From positions 1 to 64,000 of the forward strand of contig CAIXFN010000046.1 in NCBI GenBank assembly GCA_903918755.1: a stretch of DNA of 64,000 nucleotides. The letters run 5' to 3'. The stretch comes from an uncultured Pedosphaera sp. GTDB lineage: Bacteria; Verrucomicrobiota; Verrucomicrobiia; Limisphaerales; Pedosphaeraceae. The translations under genes and the position numbers were made by a program. Positions 1 through 10,050 of this stretch are shown here, piece by piece (the first letter of the stretch is position 1; every line of letters begins with the position of its first letter). The notes under the pieces were generated by a model. It did not search any database. It was not told the DNA's origin and saw only the letters and a list, made by a program, of their open reading frames with translations.

Positions 1-188
1 AGGTGATGCGGTTCAAACGCTTTTCCTTCCGCACCGAGGGGACCTATTGGGACTGGGTTAAGCGCTTTATCCTGTTCCATGGCAAACGGCATCCGCGTGA
101 GATGGGGGAAGCCGAAGTGACAGCCTTTTTGACCCACTTGGCGGCACGGCGGAACGCCGCCGCCTCGACCCAGAACCAAGCCCCGTGA
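1..188 (+). pseudogene. integron-type tyrosine recombinase, N-terminal fragment (truncated)
   Basis: About 61 residues that read like the N-terminal SAM-like (core-binding) domain of integron integrases: the segments YWDWVKRFILFHGKRHP and EMGEAEVTAFLTHLA followed by AASTQNQA match that family's usual opening. In intact members the next residues are LNALLFLYR and a catalytic domain with the R-H-R-Y residues follows; here the frame stops two codons after QNQA (Pro, then TGA at 186-188). No catalytic domain is present in any frame downstream. The frame is open to the left edge, so the true start may lie outside the window; a GTG at 3 and ATG at 6 are the first starts inside it. The break lies against the transposase remnant that follows on the other strand. 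Family assignment is from recognised motifs, not a search. Confidence 0.7.
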
Positions 189-225
189 TTTCTGTTGATC
201 CACCCGGCGGAGCAAGCCGGCGGCA

Positions 226-896
226 TCACGCCAACGAAACGAGCATCCAACGGGTGATGAAGGACACGGTGCGCGCCTCTGGAATTGCCAAGGCGGCCAG
301 TGCCATTTTCCCCGCGTCCCCTTTCCTGCGCTGCTCCAAGTCCGCTGGGGTCCAACCCAAGCGGGCCAGTTCCTCGGCAATAATTCGTTCAGCCTTTGCT
401 TGCGCCGTTTCACGCTTTAGTCCCCCGGAGTGGTGCTCGCCCAGACCTTCCATCTGGGCGAGCACCTTCCTCTTGAAATCGTCGCCGCCGAGATACCACC
501 CGCGTGCGAGCGAGCCCCGCTGCCCTGCGTCGGTTGGTTCGGCTTGACGCCGCGCTTCCATCCGGCGTTCGAATTCCTGGCGTCCCTCCGCGCTGTCGAC
601 TTGGATTCCGTGGGCGCCAAGCAATCGATCAGTGCGGAGCCAACGCGGCCGATGCGGTTGGGCCGCCAAATACCAGGCGAAGCTGCTCCAGGGATACGAC
701 AACAAGCGATCGTCGGCACCAAGCAGGTTTGCCCGCGCCGGGTTGAGATGGACGTAATCACAAACCGTTTTGAGATAATCGTCGACGCTGCCGTCGACCA
801 GGATTGCCTTGTAGCGTCCGGAAAAGACGTGTCCCGTGAGTTTGCGCCGGTGGTTCTTCCTTTGCGCGAATTTGGCTCGCCTCCCATCAAGCCAGT
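226..896 (-). pseudogene. REP-associated tyrosine transposase (RAYT/Y1_Tnp), N-terminally truncated
   Basis: Read on the minus strand from about 896, the frame gives RRKLTGHVFSGRYKAILVD, then VCDYVHLNPARANLL and YPWSSFAWYLA, then a tail with RMEARR, LGEHHSGGLKRETAQAKAE and LARLGWTPADLEQRRKGD. These are the C-terminal two thirds of REP-associated tyrosine transposases, including the YVHLNP block. The N-terminal part with the HUH metal-binding histidines and the usual NRG motif is missing: upstream the frame runs into low-complexity sequence and the tandem repeat at 1011-1037. The last 20 residues also drift from the family. RAYTs mobilise or maintain REP palindromes; this copy should be inactive. 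It lies tail-on to the truncated integrase. Confidence 0.75.
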
Positions 897-1010
897 TTCT
901 TTTTGTGAATTTTGCGCCTCTTGGCGGCCATTCTTTGGCACCTCAGTCGCAACCCCTCCGCATCTTCCTCGTTTGTTTCTCTGTGTTTTCCGCTCAACCC
1001 CCATCCTCCC

Positions 1011-1037
1011 AATCCTGTGAATCCTGTGAATCCTGTC
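1011..1037. repeat. tandem 9-bp repeat (AATCCTGTG x3)
   Basis: Three direct copies of AATCCTGTG/C at 1011-1019, 1020-1028 and 1029-1037, next to pyrimidine-rich sequence. It sits where the N-terminal half of the transposase would be expected, so it may mark the junction that truncated it. From 1038 to 1221 I see no gene. Confidence 0.8.
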
Positions 1038-1221
1038 AAAATTTCCCGCTCCAAATTTCCCCAATACCGTCCCTGCAAACCGGGGCATCGCGCCACCCCG
1101 CCACCCATCATCCCCAGATTAGGGGATGCACAAACCTGATTTTTACCGCATAATGAAGGGATTCCGCTCACCGCGAATATTAATTTGAAAAACTGATTTT
1201 CAGCAACCGCCCCTCATCCGA

Positions 1222-4200
1222 ATGACGTTTAATCATCTGTTCCGCGCCCCCGGCAAGTCCGCCTTCCCCCTGGTTTTTGCTCTTTTGCTGATTTTTACCG
1301 TTTCCGCCCAATCCACGCTGGTGATCACCACGACCAACCAGATGGGCTTGGTGCCTTTCACCCCCACCTGGTTGCCGGCCCCGGACAGCTTGATCGCCGG
1401 GCTGACGCCCAGCACCGCGACGGGAAATTTCAGCGAGGAAGCCAGCGGGCGGAACGTGAACACCCTGACCGCGGGCGGCAGCCTCACGCTGACCTCGCTG
1501 ACGAATCCGGGCGGGGGAACCACCGCCGGGATCAATTACGTGACCTGTGGCAACGCGGGCGGTGCCGGCAGCACGATCATCTATACGCTGCCGGTGACGC
1601 CCAGCGGCTATAATTTGACCAACATCACGGTTTTCAGCGGGTGGCAGGACAATGGCCGCGACGCCCAGGCGTACACGGTTTCCTTTTCCACGGTGGTGAA
1701 TCCGGCGGTGTTCACGGTGCTGACCGCGGTCAATTACAACCCGCCCGTCCCCGCCGGCGTGGCCTCCGCCAATCTGGCGATTTTGAACGATTCGGCGGGC
1801 GGCTTGATCGCCAGCAACGTGGCCGCGGTGAAATTTGATTTCACCACCCCCGGCTCCGAGAATGGGTATTGTGGCTACGGCGCCATCACGGTCCAGGGGA
1901 CGGCCGCCACCAAAGTGGCGGGTCAATTCATCGTCATCACGCCGTCCAATCAGTACAGCAGCGCTTCATTTGTCCCCACCTGGCCGATCGAAACCAACAA
2001 TCTGATCGCGGGGAAGTTGCCCAGCTCGGTCGGGCCCGGCAATTTCACGATCGAATCCGGCGTGGCCGGGGTCAGTGCGCTCACGGACGGCTCGTTCGGC
2101 GCGGTGAATAACAAGGCCGCTTACGCCACCTGCGGTGCCCTTGCCGGCCAGTCGGTCACCTACGCCCTCGGCAACGCGACCATTGCCAACCTGGTGGTTT
2201 ATAGCGGCTGGCCGGATCAAAATCGGGACGGCCAATTCTACAATATTACGTATTCCACCATCGCCGCCCCCGCGACCTTCCGGCCCCTGACGAGCGTGAA
2301 TTACAATCCCCCGGCCACCGGTGTCTCCGCCTGCCGGGTGGCGATTGCCACGTCCGACGGCTCGCCGCTGGCCACGAATGTGGCTTTCCTCAATTTTGAT
2401 TTCACGCCCCAGGACAGCGGCACCGACTATGGCTATTCCGGCTATGCGGAAATCGTGGTGGGCGGCGTCGCGCCTCCGCAGGCGTTCACCCCGGTGGCGG
2501 CCCCAGGCATCAACTTGTTCGTCGGCGGCTCGGTGGTGCTATCCGAATTTGCCCAGGGCCTGACGCCTTTCCGCTATCAATGGCTCACCAACGGTTTCCT
2601 CCTGCCGGGCGCCACCAACAGTTCCCTCAGCCTCAGCAATCTCACGCTGGCCGCCGCGGGCAATTACAGCGTGATCGTGAGTAACAATTACGGCGCGGTC
2701 ACGAGCGCGGCCGTAACGCTTGCGGTAACGTTCGACACCAACCCGCCGGTGGTCCTGCGCGCGTTCAACATCGGCCCCACGAATGTCGAACTGGATTTCT
2801 CCAAAACCGTCGAGGCCGCCAGCGCCACGAATCTGGCGAATTATCACTTCACCAATGCGTTGGTGATTACTGCCGCCGTGCTCGCGACCAACAATACCAC
2901 CGTTCTGTTCACCACCGCTCCGGTTGTTTATGGCAGCAATTACAGCCTCATAATCAATGCGGTCCGCGACCGGGCTCTCCCGCCGAATACGATCGCCGCC
3001 AACACGCCCGTCAGCTTCTCGGCGTCACCCTTTGCGCCGCAGGACATCGGCAGTCCTGCCCTCGCTTCCAGCGATCTCAACTCCACCAATGGCGCGGTCA
3101 TCAGCAGCGCCGGCACCTCCATCGGCGGCACCAGCGATCAGTTTAATTTTGATTATCAACTCCAGTCCGGAAACTTCGACGTCTTGGTGTGTTTGGCCGG
3201 TTTGGGTTTGTCCGATCTTTGGGCGCAGGCCGGCCTCATGGCCCGGGCCAGCCTGGCGACGGGCAGTCCCTTCGCTGCCGCCATCGCCACGCCGGGCTTG
3301 AATGGCGAATTCTTCACCGCGCGCACCGCTACCAACGGTCCGGCCGCAACCTCAGGCAGTTTTCCGGTCAACTACCCCAACACCTGGCTCCGCCTGAATC
3401 GCGTGGGAAACGTGTTCACTGGTTTCGGCGGCTACGACGGCACCAACTGGACGCAGTTGGGCACGGTCACCCTCGTGCTGCCCGCCCGGATTTACCTGGG
3501 ATTGGTGGTCGCGAGCCACAACTCCAATCAATTCACGACCGCGAAGTTTGTGAATTATCAAACGACCCCTGCCAGCGCGCTGCTTGCCACGCCCCGGAAT
3601 CCTCACGAACCGCTGGGACCTTCGAGTCGCAAGACCGGGATTGTCATTTCCGAAATCATGTACAAGCCCGCCCCGCGCGCGGACGGCAATAATGTGGAGT
3701 TCCTGGAAATCTATAATTCGAACCCGTTCTTCCAGAATATCAGCGGCTATCAAGTGGTTTGTGCGGACATGAGTTTTACCTTTCCGGCCAACACCCTGAT
3801 CCCGGGCGGTGCCTTTTTCGTTTTGGCTGCTTCTCCGCCGGGTATGCAGAACGTTTATGGCCTGACGAACAATGTCTTCGGACCCTATACCGGCAGCCTC
3901 AAAAAGTCCGAGACCCTCCAGTTGCTGGGAGAGCAGGGGAATGTGCTGCTCACGGTGCCTTATTCCAATCTCGCTCCCTGGCCGGTGGCGGCGGATGGCG
4001 CGGGGCACTCCCTCGTGCTGGCCAATCCCACCTACGGCGAGGGCGATCCCCGCGCGTGGGACATCAGCGAGGTCGTGGGCGGCTCGCCCGGCCAGATGGA
4101 ATCGTTCCGGCCGGGTCCCCTGCGCAATGTGGTGATCAACGAAATTCTGCCGCACTCCGAAAATCCCGCGGTGCCCCAGTTCATCGAACTTTACAATCAC

Positions 4201-7200
4201 GCCACCAATAGCGTGGACGTTTCCGGCTGCATCCTCACGGATGATCCGACCACCAATAAATTTGCTCTTCCGTCTGGAACGGTCTTGGCCGCAGGCGGCT
4301 TCGTTTCTTTCCCGCAATCCCAATTGGGATTCACCCTCAATGGTGCAGGCGCGACGCTGTATTTCATCCAACCGGACGGCAACCGCGTTCTGGACACCGT
4401 GCAGTATGGCGCCCAGGCGAATGGCGTTTCCTACGGCCGCTGGCCGGATGGCGCGAATGATTTTTATGCCTTCACCACCAACACCCCGGGATCGCGCAAC
4501 AGCAGCCTCTTCATCGGCGACATCGTCATCAACGAGTTGATGTACGATCCCATCAGCGGCAACGACGCCGATCAATACATTGAACTCTACAACCAGGGCA
4601 CCAACAGTGTTAACCTGGCCGGTTGGCAGTTCACCTCCGGGGTGACGTTCACATTCCCCAGTGTGACCATGGCCCCACGCAGTTACCTGGTGGTCGCCCA
4701 AAACCTGACGAATCTGCTCGCGCGCTACCCCAACCTTAACAGTGGCAACACCGTGGGCAATTACAGCGGCAAGCTATCGCACAACGGCGAACTCGTGCGC
4801 TTATCCCGGCCGCAGGCGTTTTACACGAACACGACGATCCTGGTGGCCGAGGATGAAGTGGCTTATGGCACGGGCGGACGCTGGGGGGAATGGTCCGCCG
4901 GTGGCGGGAGCAGCCTGGAATTGATTGACCCGCATGCGAATCATCGGCTCGCGGCCAATTGGGCGGACAGCGACGAATCGCAAAAATCCGCTTGGGTGAA
5001 CATCGAAAACACCGGGGTGCTGGATAACGGCGGGAATTACGATCCGTCAATCGATTACGCGCAAATTGGGCCACTGGATCTCGGGGAATGCCTGGTGGAC
5101 AACCTCGAGGTGGTGTTCAACGGCATCAACTATGTTTCCAACGGCACGTTTGAGAGCGGCCTGGGCGGCTGGTCATTGCAAGGCGATATGGTGCGTTCCA
5201 GTCTGGAGAACAGCGGCTATGGCGGCAGCGGACATTCCCTGCACATCCGGTGCAGCGACCGCCTTTGGACGGGCGTCAATTCCTGTCAGGTGGCCTTGAA
5301 CGCCAATTCCATGAGCGCTGGCCAGACCGCCACGCTGCGGTTCAAAGCCCGCTGGATTCATGGCTGGCCGGAAGTCCTGCTGCGGCTGAATGGCAATTGG
5401 TTGGAAGCCACGGCCGCTCTGCCCCTGCCGGCGAATCTGGGTTCCCCGGGCGGCCCCAACACCCGTTACGTGACCAATGCCGGACCGGCGGTTTACCAGG
5501 TGACCCACACGCCGAGTCTCCCGGCTGCCAACCAGGCGGCGGTGGTGACGGCCCAGGTGCATGATCCGGAAGGGCAGCAAAACCTGACGCTTTATTATCG
5601 GATTGATCCGGCCACCACATATACCGCCGTGCCCATGACCGACAACGGCACCGGCGGCGACGCGATCGCAGGTGATGGCATTTTCAGTGCCACCATTCCG
5701 GGACAAAGCGCGAACACCCTGGCGGCGTTCTACGTTTCCGCCACGGACAACCGCGGGGCCGTCACCCGCTTTCCCGCGGTGCGCGCCAATGATAATGAGC
5801 CGGTCCGCGAAGCGCTCGTACTGTTCGGCGACGCCAATCCGGGGGGCAGTTTCGGCGTCTATCATTTGTGGCTGACCCAGGCCAACGTGGCCCGCTGGGC
5901 CGGTTTGTCCGATTTGAGCAACGAGGGAACGGACGGAACTTTTGTCAACAATTCCCGGGTGATCTACAATATGCAGGGCCGGTTTGCCGGCAGCCCGGCG
6001 CACCAGGTGTTTGACACCCCATCCGGCAATCTTTGTCACTACAAGTGGATCTTCAATGATGATGACAAATTTCTGGGCGCCACGTCTTTCAACAAAATCC
6101 ATCAACCCGGGAACAGCCCGGGCGATGATACCAGCATCCAGCGCGAGCAATTGGCCAACACGTTTCTGCGCGCGCTGGGGGTGCCGTGGCTTTATCGCCG
6201 CTACGCGGCAGTCTATGTGAACGGCAACCGGCGTGGCACCCTGATGGAGGACACCCAATTGCCCGATAGCGACATGGTGAAGGAGTATTTTCCCAACGAT
6301 ACCGGCGGCACGCTTTATAAAATGCAGCCCTGGTTTGAAATGGCGCCCTTTCCCTCAGGTTCGAGCATCGGCGTGGCCCTGCAGTCCTGGTGCTGCCTGA
6401 TGCCCTACACCACCACCGGCGGTTTTAAAAAACCGGCCCGCTATCGCTACATGTTTGAAATCCGGCGCACCCCGGGTTCGGACAACGACTTTACGAACAT
6501 CTTTTCCCTGGTGGATGCGGCCAGTTCGTACGGCACCCCCAATTATGTGGCCAACATGGAGAACCTGGCCGACATGGAAAACTGGATGCGCGTGTTCGCC
6601 GCCAACCACGCGGCGGGAAATTGGGATTCCTTCGGGGCGCAAAACGCCCAGAATCTTTACGGTTACATTGGCGCCCTGGGCACCAAGTACAGCCTGATGA
6701 TGTGGGACTTCAATATTGTCCTGGGCGTCCCCGGCGCCGGTTACTCCCCTTGGCTGCCGGGCCAAAATCTCTTCACCGTGAATGGTGCCGATTCCAACAC
6801 GCAAAACATTTTCAACCATCCCACTTTCCGTCGCATGTATTGGCGCGCCTTGTCCGAACTGGTCAATGGCCCTCTGGACGTCAGCAACAGTGGCCCCTTG
6901 CTCGTGGCCAAGTACAATGCGTTCGTCGCCAATGGCCTCAGCGTGGAAGATCCGACCGTAAACATAGAACCGTGGCTGACCCAGGCAAAACTCAGCATCG
7001 CCGCGCAACTGGCTGCGGTGAATGCGCCCGGATTCACCGTCAATCCGGCCGTCACCCTCAACAATAACGTTGCCTTTCTCACCGGCCAGGCGCCCATCAA
7101 TGTGGACACCATTTGGATCAACGGCGCAGCTTATCCGCTGAGTTGGACCAGCCTGACCGCCTGGAGTGTCGCCTTCCCGCTGGCCCGTGGCACCAACCGG

Positions 7201-9204
7201 TTGAGCGTGGTTGGCGTGGACCGCCACGGCCAGCCCCTCGCGGGCGCCAGCAACACCGTCAGCGTCGTTTACAATGGCACCGGCGCCGCCCCCGCCGGTC
7301 ATCTGGTCATTAATGAAATCATGGCGGCCCCGGCGGCCAATCATGCGGAGTTTGTGGAGCTTTATAATAATTCCACCAACACGGCGTTTGATTTATCGGG
7401 CTGGCAGTTGTCCGGGCTGGCCTACACTTTCCCACCGGGTTCACTCCTCGCTCCCACCAATTTTCTGGTTCTGGCCGCGAATGGCGCGGCTTTCGCCAAC
7501 GCCTACGGCGCAACCATCCCGGTCTTTGGCACTTTCAGCGGCACCCTGTCTCCGAACGGCGAAGCCCTCACCCTGACCACGTCCAGCGACCAGACGGTTA
7601 CCCAGGTGAAATACGAGACTCAGCCACCCTGGCCAGCCCTTGCCAATGGCACGGGTGCATCCCTGCAATTGATCGATGCGCTGCAGGACAACTGGCGTGC
7701 CGGCAATTGGTCCGCCACCGACTTTTCCGCCACGCCGGCGGCCCCCAACAGCGTCGCCGCGTCCTTAACCCCGTTTCCCTCGCTGTGGATCAACGAAGTG
7801 CAGGCGGACAATCTGAACGGCATCACGAACCGCGCAGGACTGCACACCAGCTGGTTGGAGCTTTACAATCCTGGCACCAATTCCGTTTCGTTGAAGGGGC
7901 TCTATCTGGCCAACAACTACACCAATCTCCTCCAATGGGCCTTCCCCACGAACGCCAGCCTCAACGCCGGACAGTTCAAAATTGTGTTTGCCGACGCGCA
8001 GACCACCCTGACTACGACGAATGAATTGCACGCCAGTTTCCTGCTCCCCAGCGGCTCCGGCTCCGTGGCGCTGACCCGGCTCGCGGCCAATGGCCGGCAA
8101 CAGGTGCTGGACTACGTGAACTACCAGAACATCGCTCCGAACGATTCCTACGGCTCCCTGCCGGATGGCCAAAGCTTCAGCCGCCAGGAGTTCTTTGCGG
8201 CGACCCCCGGCTCAGTCAACAATGGCACGGCCGCACCGCCGGCTTCCTTTGTCGATTATGTTTCCCCGGGATCCGTTTACACCCAAAACTTTGATGCCTT
8301 GCCCAATCCGGGCGCCACTTCGGTGAACACCGCCAATACCGTTACCATAAACGGCGTCACGTATTCCCTGGCCAACCCCTATGACTTCGCCTACCCAACG
8401 GTCGCCAGCGGGGGCAGTGGCGGATTGGGCATCTCGGCCCTAGCCGGATGGTACGGCTCCGGCGCCTTGGTTTCCCGCTTTGGGGCCACCGACGGCGACC
8501 AAACCACCGGGGGCCAGCTCAGTTTCGGTTTGCCCGGCAGCCCCAATCGTGCCCTGGGTCTCCTCGCCACCAGTTCGACCGGCGGCACTGCCTTCGGGCT
8601 GCGGCTCATCAACGGCACCGGTCTAACCCTCACCCGGATAAACCTGCAATTCACCGGCGAACTCTGGCGGCAATCCAATCTCCCGAAAACCCTGCCCTTC
8701 GGTTATTTCATTGATCTGACCGGTACCGCCCCGTTCCCAACCAGCCGGACCGCGGCCATTCCCGCCTTGGATGTCAATTTCCCCACCGTGCCCGCCGCGG
8801 TCAATGGCGTGGCTGCCGACGGCACGTCGCCCCTCAACCAAACCAATCTGAGCGTGCTGAATCAGACCATCACCAACTGGCCGCCGGGGACCGCCTTGTG
8901 GCTGGTTTGGCAGATGGCCGACAGCACCGGCAAAGCGCAGGGCCTGGGAATTGATAATTTAACCTTTTCCGCCACCGTCCCGTTGCCCGTGCCGTTGAGT
9001 TTTCAATCCACCGGTCCCAACCTGATCCTCAATTGGCCGGGAATTGCCGGTCAGGTCTATCAATTGGAATACACAGACAGCCTCAATTCGCCAACCTGGA
9101 CGCCGCTCGGCAGCGCCTTGACCGGAACCGGCGGGACGCTGTCGCTCACCAATAGCCCCGCCGCCGCGACCCAGCGCTTTTTCCGGCTGCGGCTCGTGAA
9201 TTAA
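1222..9204 (+). CDS. giant secreted lamin-tail-domain / CotH kinase-like protein (2660 aa)
   Basis: Signal peptide: residues 1-29 have a hydrophobic core LVFALLLIFTV ending in SAQS. Domains follow in order: two similar beta-rich modules (about 30-230 and 235-420), an Ig-like domain (about 425-505), an SbsA-type Ig-like domain (about 510-595), a concanavalin-like module (about 625-780), and three lamin-tail domains (about 804-930, 970-1085 and 1100-1230), each opening with I(S/N)E(I/L)-type motifs and an E(I/L)YN core. A CotH kinase-like region (about 1540-1880) contains FNDDDKFLGATSFNK and MMWDFN with Asp1829. Two further lamin-tail domains follow (about 2027-2150 and 2187-2310). The last 55 residues carry a Y-Q-L-E-Y ... 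W ... FFRLR module also found in the 5094-residue protein in this window. CotH domains phosphorylate proteins in spore coats; whether this one is active is unknown. No Shine-Dalgarno motif is evident before ATG 1222, but the signal peptide supports it. Probably cell-surface or released. Confidence 0.85.
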   Translation: MTFNHLFRAPGKSAFPLVFALLLIFTVSAQSTLVITTTNQMGLVPFTPTWLPAPDSLIAGLTPSTATGNFSEEASGRNVNTLTAGGSLTLTSLTNPGGGTTAGINYVTCGNAGGAGSTIIYTLPVTPSGYNLTNITVFSGWQDNGRDAQAYTVSFSTVVNPAVFTVLTAVNYNPPVPAGVASANLAILNDSAGGLIASNVAAVKFDFTTPGSENGYCGYGAITVQGTAATKVAGQFIVITPSNQYSSASFVPTWPIETNNLIAGKLPSSVGPGNFTIESGVAGVSALTDGSFGAVNNKAAYATCGALAGQSVTYALGNATIANLVVYSGWPDQNRDGQFYNITYSTIAAPATFRPLTSVNYNPPATGVSACRVAIATSDGSPLATNVAFLNFDFTPQDSGTDYGYSGYAEIVVGGVAPPQAFTPVAAPGINLFVGGSVVLSEFAQGLTPFRYQWLTNGFLLPGATNSSLSLSNLTLAAAGNYSVIVSNNYGAVTSAAVTLAVTFDTNPPVVLRAFNIGPTNVELDFSKTVEAASATNLANYHFTNALVITAAVLATNNTTVLFTTAPVVYGSNYSLIINAVRDRALPPNTIAANTPVSFSASPFAPQDIGSPALASSDLNSTNGAVISSAGTSIGGTSDQFNFDYQLQSGNFDVLVCLAGLGLSDLWAQAGLMARASLATGSPFAAAIATPGLNGEFFTARTATNGPAATSGSFPVNYPNTWLRLNRVGNVFTGFGGYDGTNWTQLGTVTLVLPARIYLGLVVASHNSNQFTTAKFVNYQTTPASALLATPRNPHEPLGPSSRKTGIVISEIMYKPAPRADGNNVEFLEIYNSNPFFQNISGYQVVCADMSFTFPANTLIPGGAFFVLAASPPGMQNVYGLTNNVFGPYTGSLKKSETLQLLGEQGNVLLTVPYSNLAPWPVAADGAGHSLVLANPTYGEGDPRAWDISEVVGGSPGQMESFRPGPLRNVVINEILPHSENPAVPQFIELYNHATNSVDVSGCILTDDPTTNKFALPSGTVLAAGGFVSFPQSQLGFTLNGAGATLYFIQPDGNRVLDTVQYGAQANGVSYGRWPDGANDFYAFTTNTPGSRNSSLFIGDIVINELMYDPISGNDADQYIELYNQGTNSVNLAGWQFTSGVTFTFPSVTMAPRSYLVVAQNLTNLLARYPNLNSGNTVGNYSGKLSHNGELVRLSRPQAFYTNTTILVAEDEVAYGTGGRWGEWSAGGGSSLELIDPHANHRLAANWADSDESQKSAWVNIENTGVLDNGGNYDPSIDYAQIGPLDLGECLVDNLEVVFNGINYVSNGTFESGLGGWSLQGDMVRSSLENSGYGGSGHSLHIRCSDRLWTGVNSCQVALNANSMSAGQTATLRFKARWIHGWPEVLLRLNGNWLEATAALPLPANLGSPGGPNTRYVTNAGPAVYQVTHTPSLPAANQAAVVTAQVHDPEGQQNLTLYYRIDPATTYTAVPMTDNGTGGDAIAGDGIFSATIPGQSANTLAAFYVSATDNRGAVTRFPAVRANDNEPVREALVLFGDANPGGSFGVYHLWLTQANVARWAGLSDLSNEGTDGTFVNNSRVIYNMQGRFAGSPAHQVFDTPSGNLCHYKWIFNDDDKFLGATSFNKIHQPGNSPGDDTSIQREQLANTFLRALGVPWLYRRYAAVYVNGNRRGTLMEDTQLPDSDMVKEYFPNDTGGTLYKMQPWFEMAPFPSGSSIGVALQSWCCLMPYTTTGGFKKPARYRYMFEIRRTPGSDNDFTNIFSLVDAASSYGTPNYVANMENLADMENWMRVFAANHAAGNWDSFGAQNAQNLYGYIGALGTKYSLMMWDFNIVLGVPGAGYSPWLPGQNLFTVNGADSNTQNIFNHPTFRRMYWRALSELVNGPLDVSNSGPLLVAKYNAFVANGLSVEDPTVNIEPWLTQAKLSIAAQLAAVNAPGFTVNPAVTLNNNVAFLTGQAPINVDTIWINGAAYPLSWTSLTAWSVAFPLARGTNRLSVVGVDRHGQPLAGASNTVSVVYNGTGAAPAGHLVINEIMAAPAANHAEFVELYNNSTNTAFDLSGWQLSGLAYTFPPGSLLAPTNFLVLAANGAAFANAYGATIPVFGTFSGTLSPNGEALTLTTSSDQTVTQVKYETQPPWPALANGTGASLQLIDALQDNWRAGNWSATDFSATPAAPNSVAASLTPFPSLWINEVQADNLNGITNRAGLHTSWLELYNPGTNSVSLKGLYLANNYTNLLQWAFPTNASLNAGQFKIVFADAQTTLTTTNELHASFLLPSGSGSVALTRLAANGRQQVLDYVNYQNIAPNDSYGSLPDGQSFSRQEFFAATPGSVNNGTAAPPASFVDYVSPGSVYTQNFDALPNPGATSVNTANTVTINGVTYSLANPYDFAYPTVASGGSGGLGISALAGWYGSGALVSRFGATDGDQTTGGQLSFGLPGSPNRALGLLATSSTGGTAFGLRLINGTGLTLTRINLQFTGELWRQSNLPKTLPFGYFIDLTGTAPFPTSRTAAIPALDVNFPTVPAAVNGVAADGTSPLNQTNLSVLNQTITNWPPGTALWLVWQMADSTGKAQGLGIDNLTFSATVPLPVPLSFQSTGPNLILNWPGIAGQVYQLEYTDSLNSPTWTPLGSALTGTGGTLSLTNSPAAATQRFFRLRLVN

Positions 9205-9690
9205 TTCCAACTCCCCAACTTTTCCGAAAATATCGGATCTACCATTTGTGGCAGGTTTGTGGTGAAAGCCAGTTTTTAGTGGCCACCCGACCTAAATTCC
9301 TCCCATAGGAATACCAAACCCCAAAACCCATGCAACAATCGGGCTGGGATCGGCTGCCCACTGCTCAAAACGAAGTAGCCCACCGGCCACCCGAGCAATT
9401 TGTCCGCCCGACAGCCCATTTTTGGCTCCGGCGGATTCGCTCTTTGACATATTGAAATGATTTCGGGCAACTGCTCGCCGAATCAGCTGCGAACGGCGGG
9501 ATGTCGCGTGGCGCCGCCCCAACCGGCCGCGCCGGCGGCACTCCAATCCGCGACGCGCTTTATCCATCCCCGACCGCGATCCAGTAGTCAGGTGTGCTGA
9601 CAATCCCGATGGATGCAGTCGAGTATAATCACCCAGGATCAAACTGGTATTTCGTGAATTCCTGGGATCCGCAATCCCCGAGTCCAGGTT

Positions 9691-9838
9691 CCGGACACTT
9701 AATCCAACTTCCCGACAGTTAATCCAGTTTCAGCAGTCCCGGCTTAGCCGGCCTGCCCTGCGTAGCTCCGAGCGAAGCGGGGTCGGCGCATCCGCCAACC
9801 ACCTCGTTGTCGCCCTTCCGGACACTTAATCCAACTTC
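9691..9838. repeat. dispersed repeat unit, copy 1
   Basis: Bounded by GGACACTTAATCCAACTTC and its relative CGACAGTTAATCCAGTTTC at the left and another GGACACTTAATCCAACTTC at the right. The interior (GTCCCGGCTT.., then GCGAAGCGGGGTCGGCGCAT and CCGCCAACCACCTCGTT) is shared with copy 2. Closely spaced related 19-bp motifs at an edge resemble the multiple subterminal repeats of IS21-type elements, but no transposase gene is present. Confidence 0.75.
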
Positions 9839-9918
9839 GCGAAACTTGACGGGTTGCGATCGATCCAGTGCACCGAAAGGAGTCAGCAGTGGATCGGTCC
9901 ACGCCTGATTGGTATCAG

Positions 9919-9965
9919 CACGGCCTGAAGGGCTGTGATTCCTCAGCCCGGCCTAACAGGCTGGG
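9919..9965. repeat. pair of REP-like imperfect hairpins
   Basis: Two small imperfect palindromes in tandem: CACGGCC/GGCTGTG (9919-9937, 5-nt loop, one G-T mismatch) and CCCGGCCT/AGGCTGGG (9947-9965, 3-nt loop, one mismatch). A paired arrangement of short hairpins is the typical form of REP sequences acted on by RAYT transposases, and a truncated RAYT lies 9 kb upstream. Confidence 0.5.
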
Positions 9966-10050
9966 TTTGACGCAATGGATTCCGGCGCCCTGAAAGAGGC
10001 GCGACACCATTGTAGCCAAAGCCCCCCCAGATCTCGTCAGCGTCCAAGTC

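Noticed and set aside
417-1088. 223-residue minus-strand frame over the transposase
   Set aside because: It is in the wrong frame relative to the recognisable RAYT motifs, and its opening is a translation of the 9-bp tandem repeat.
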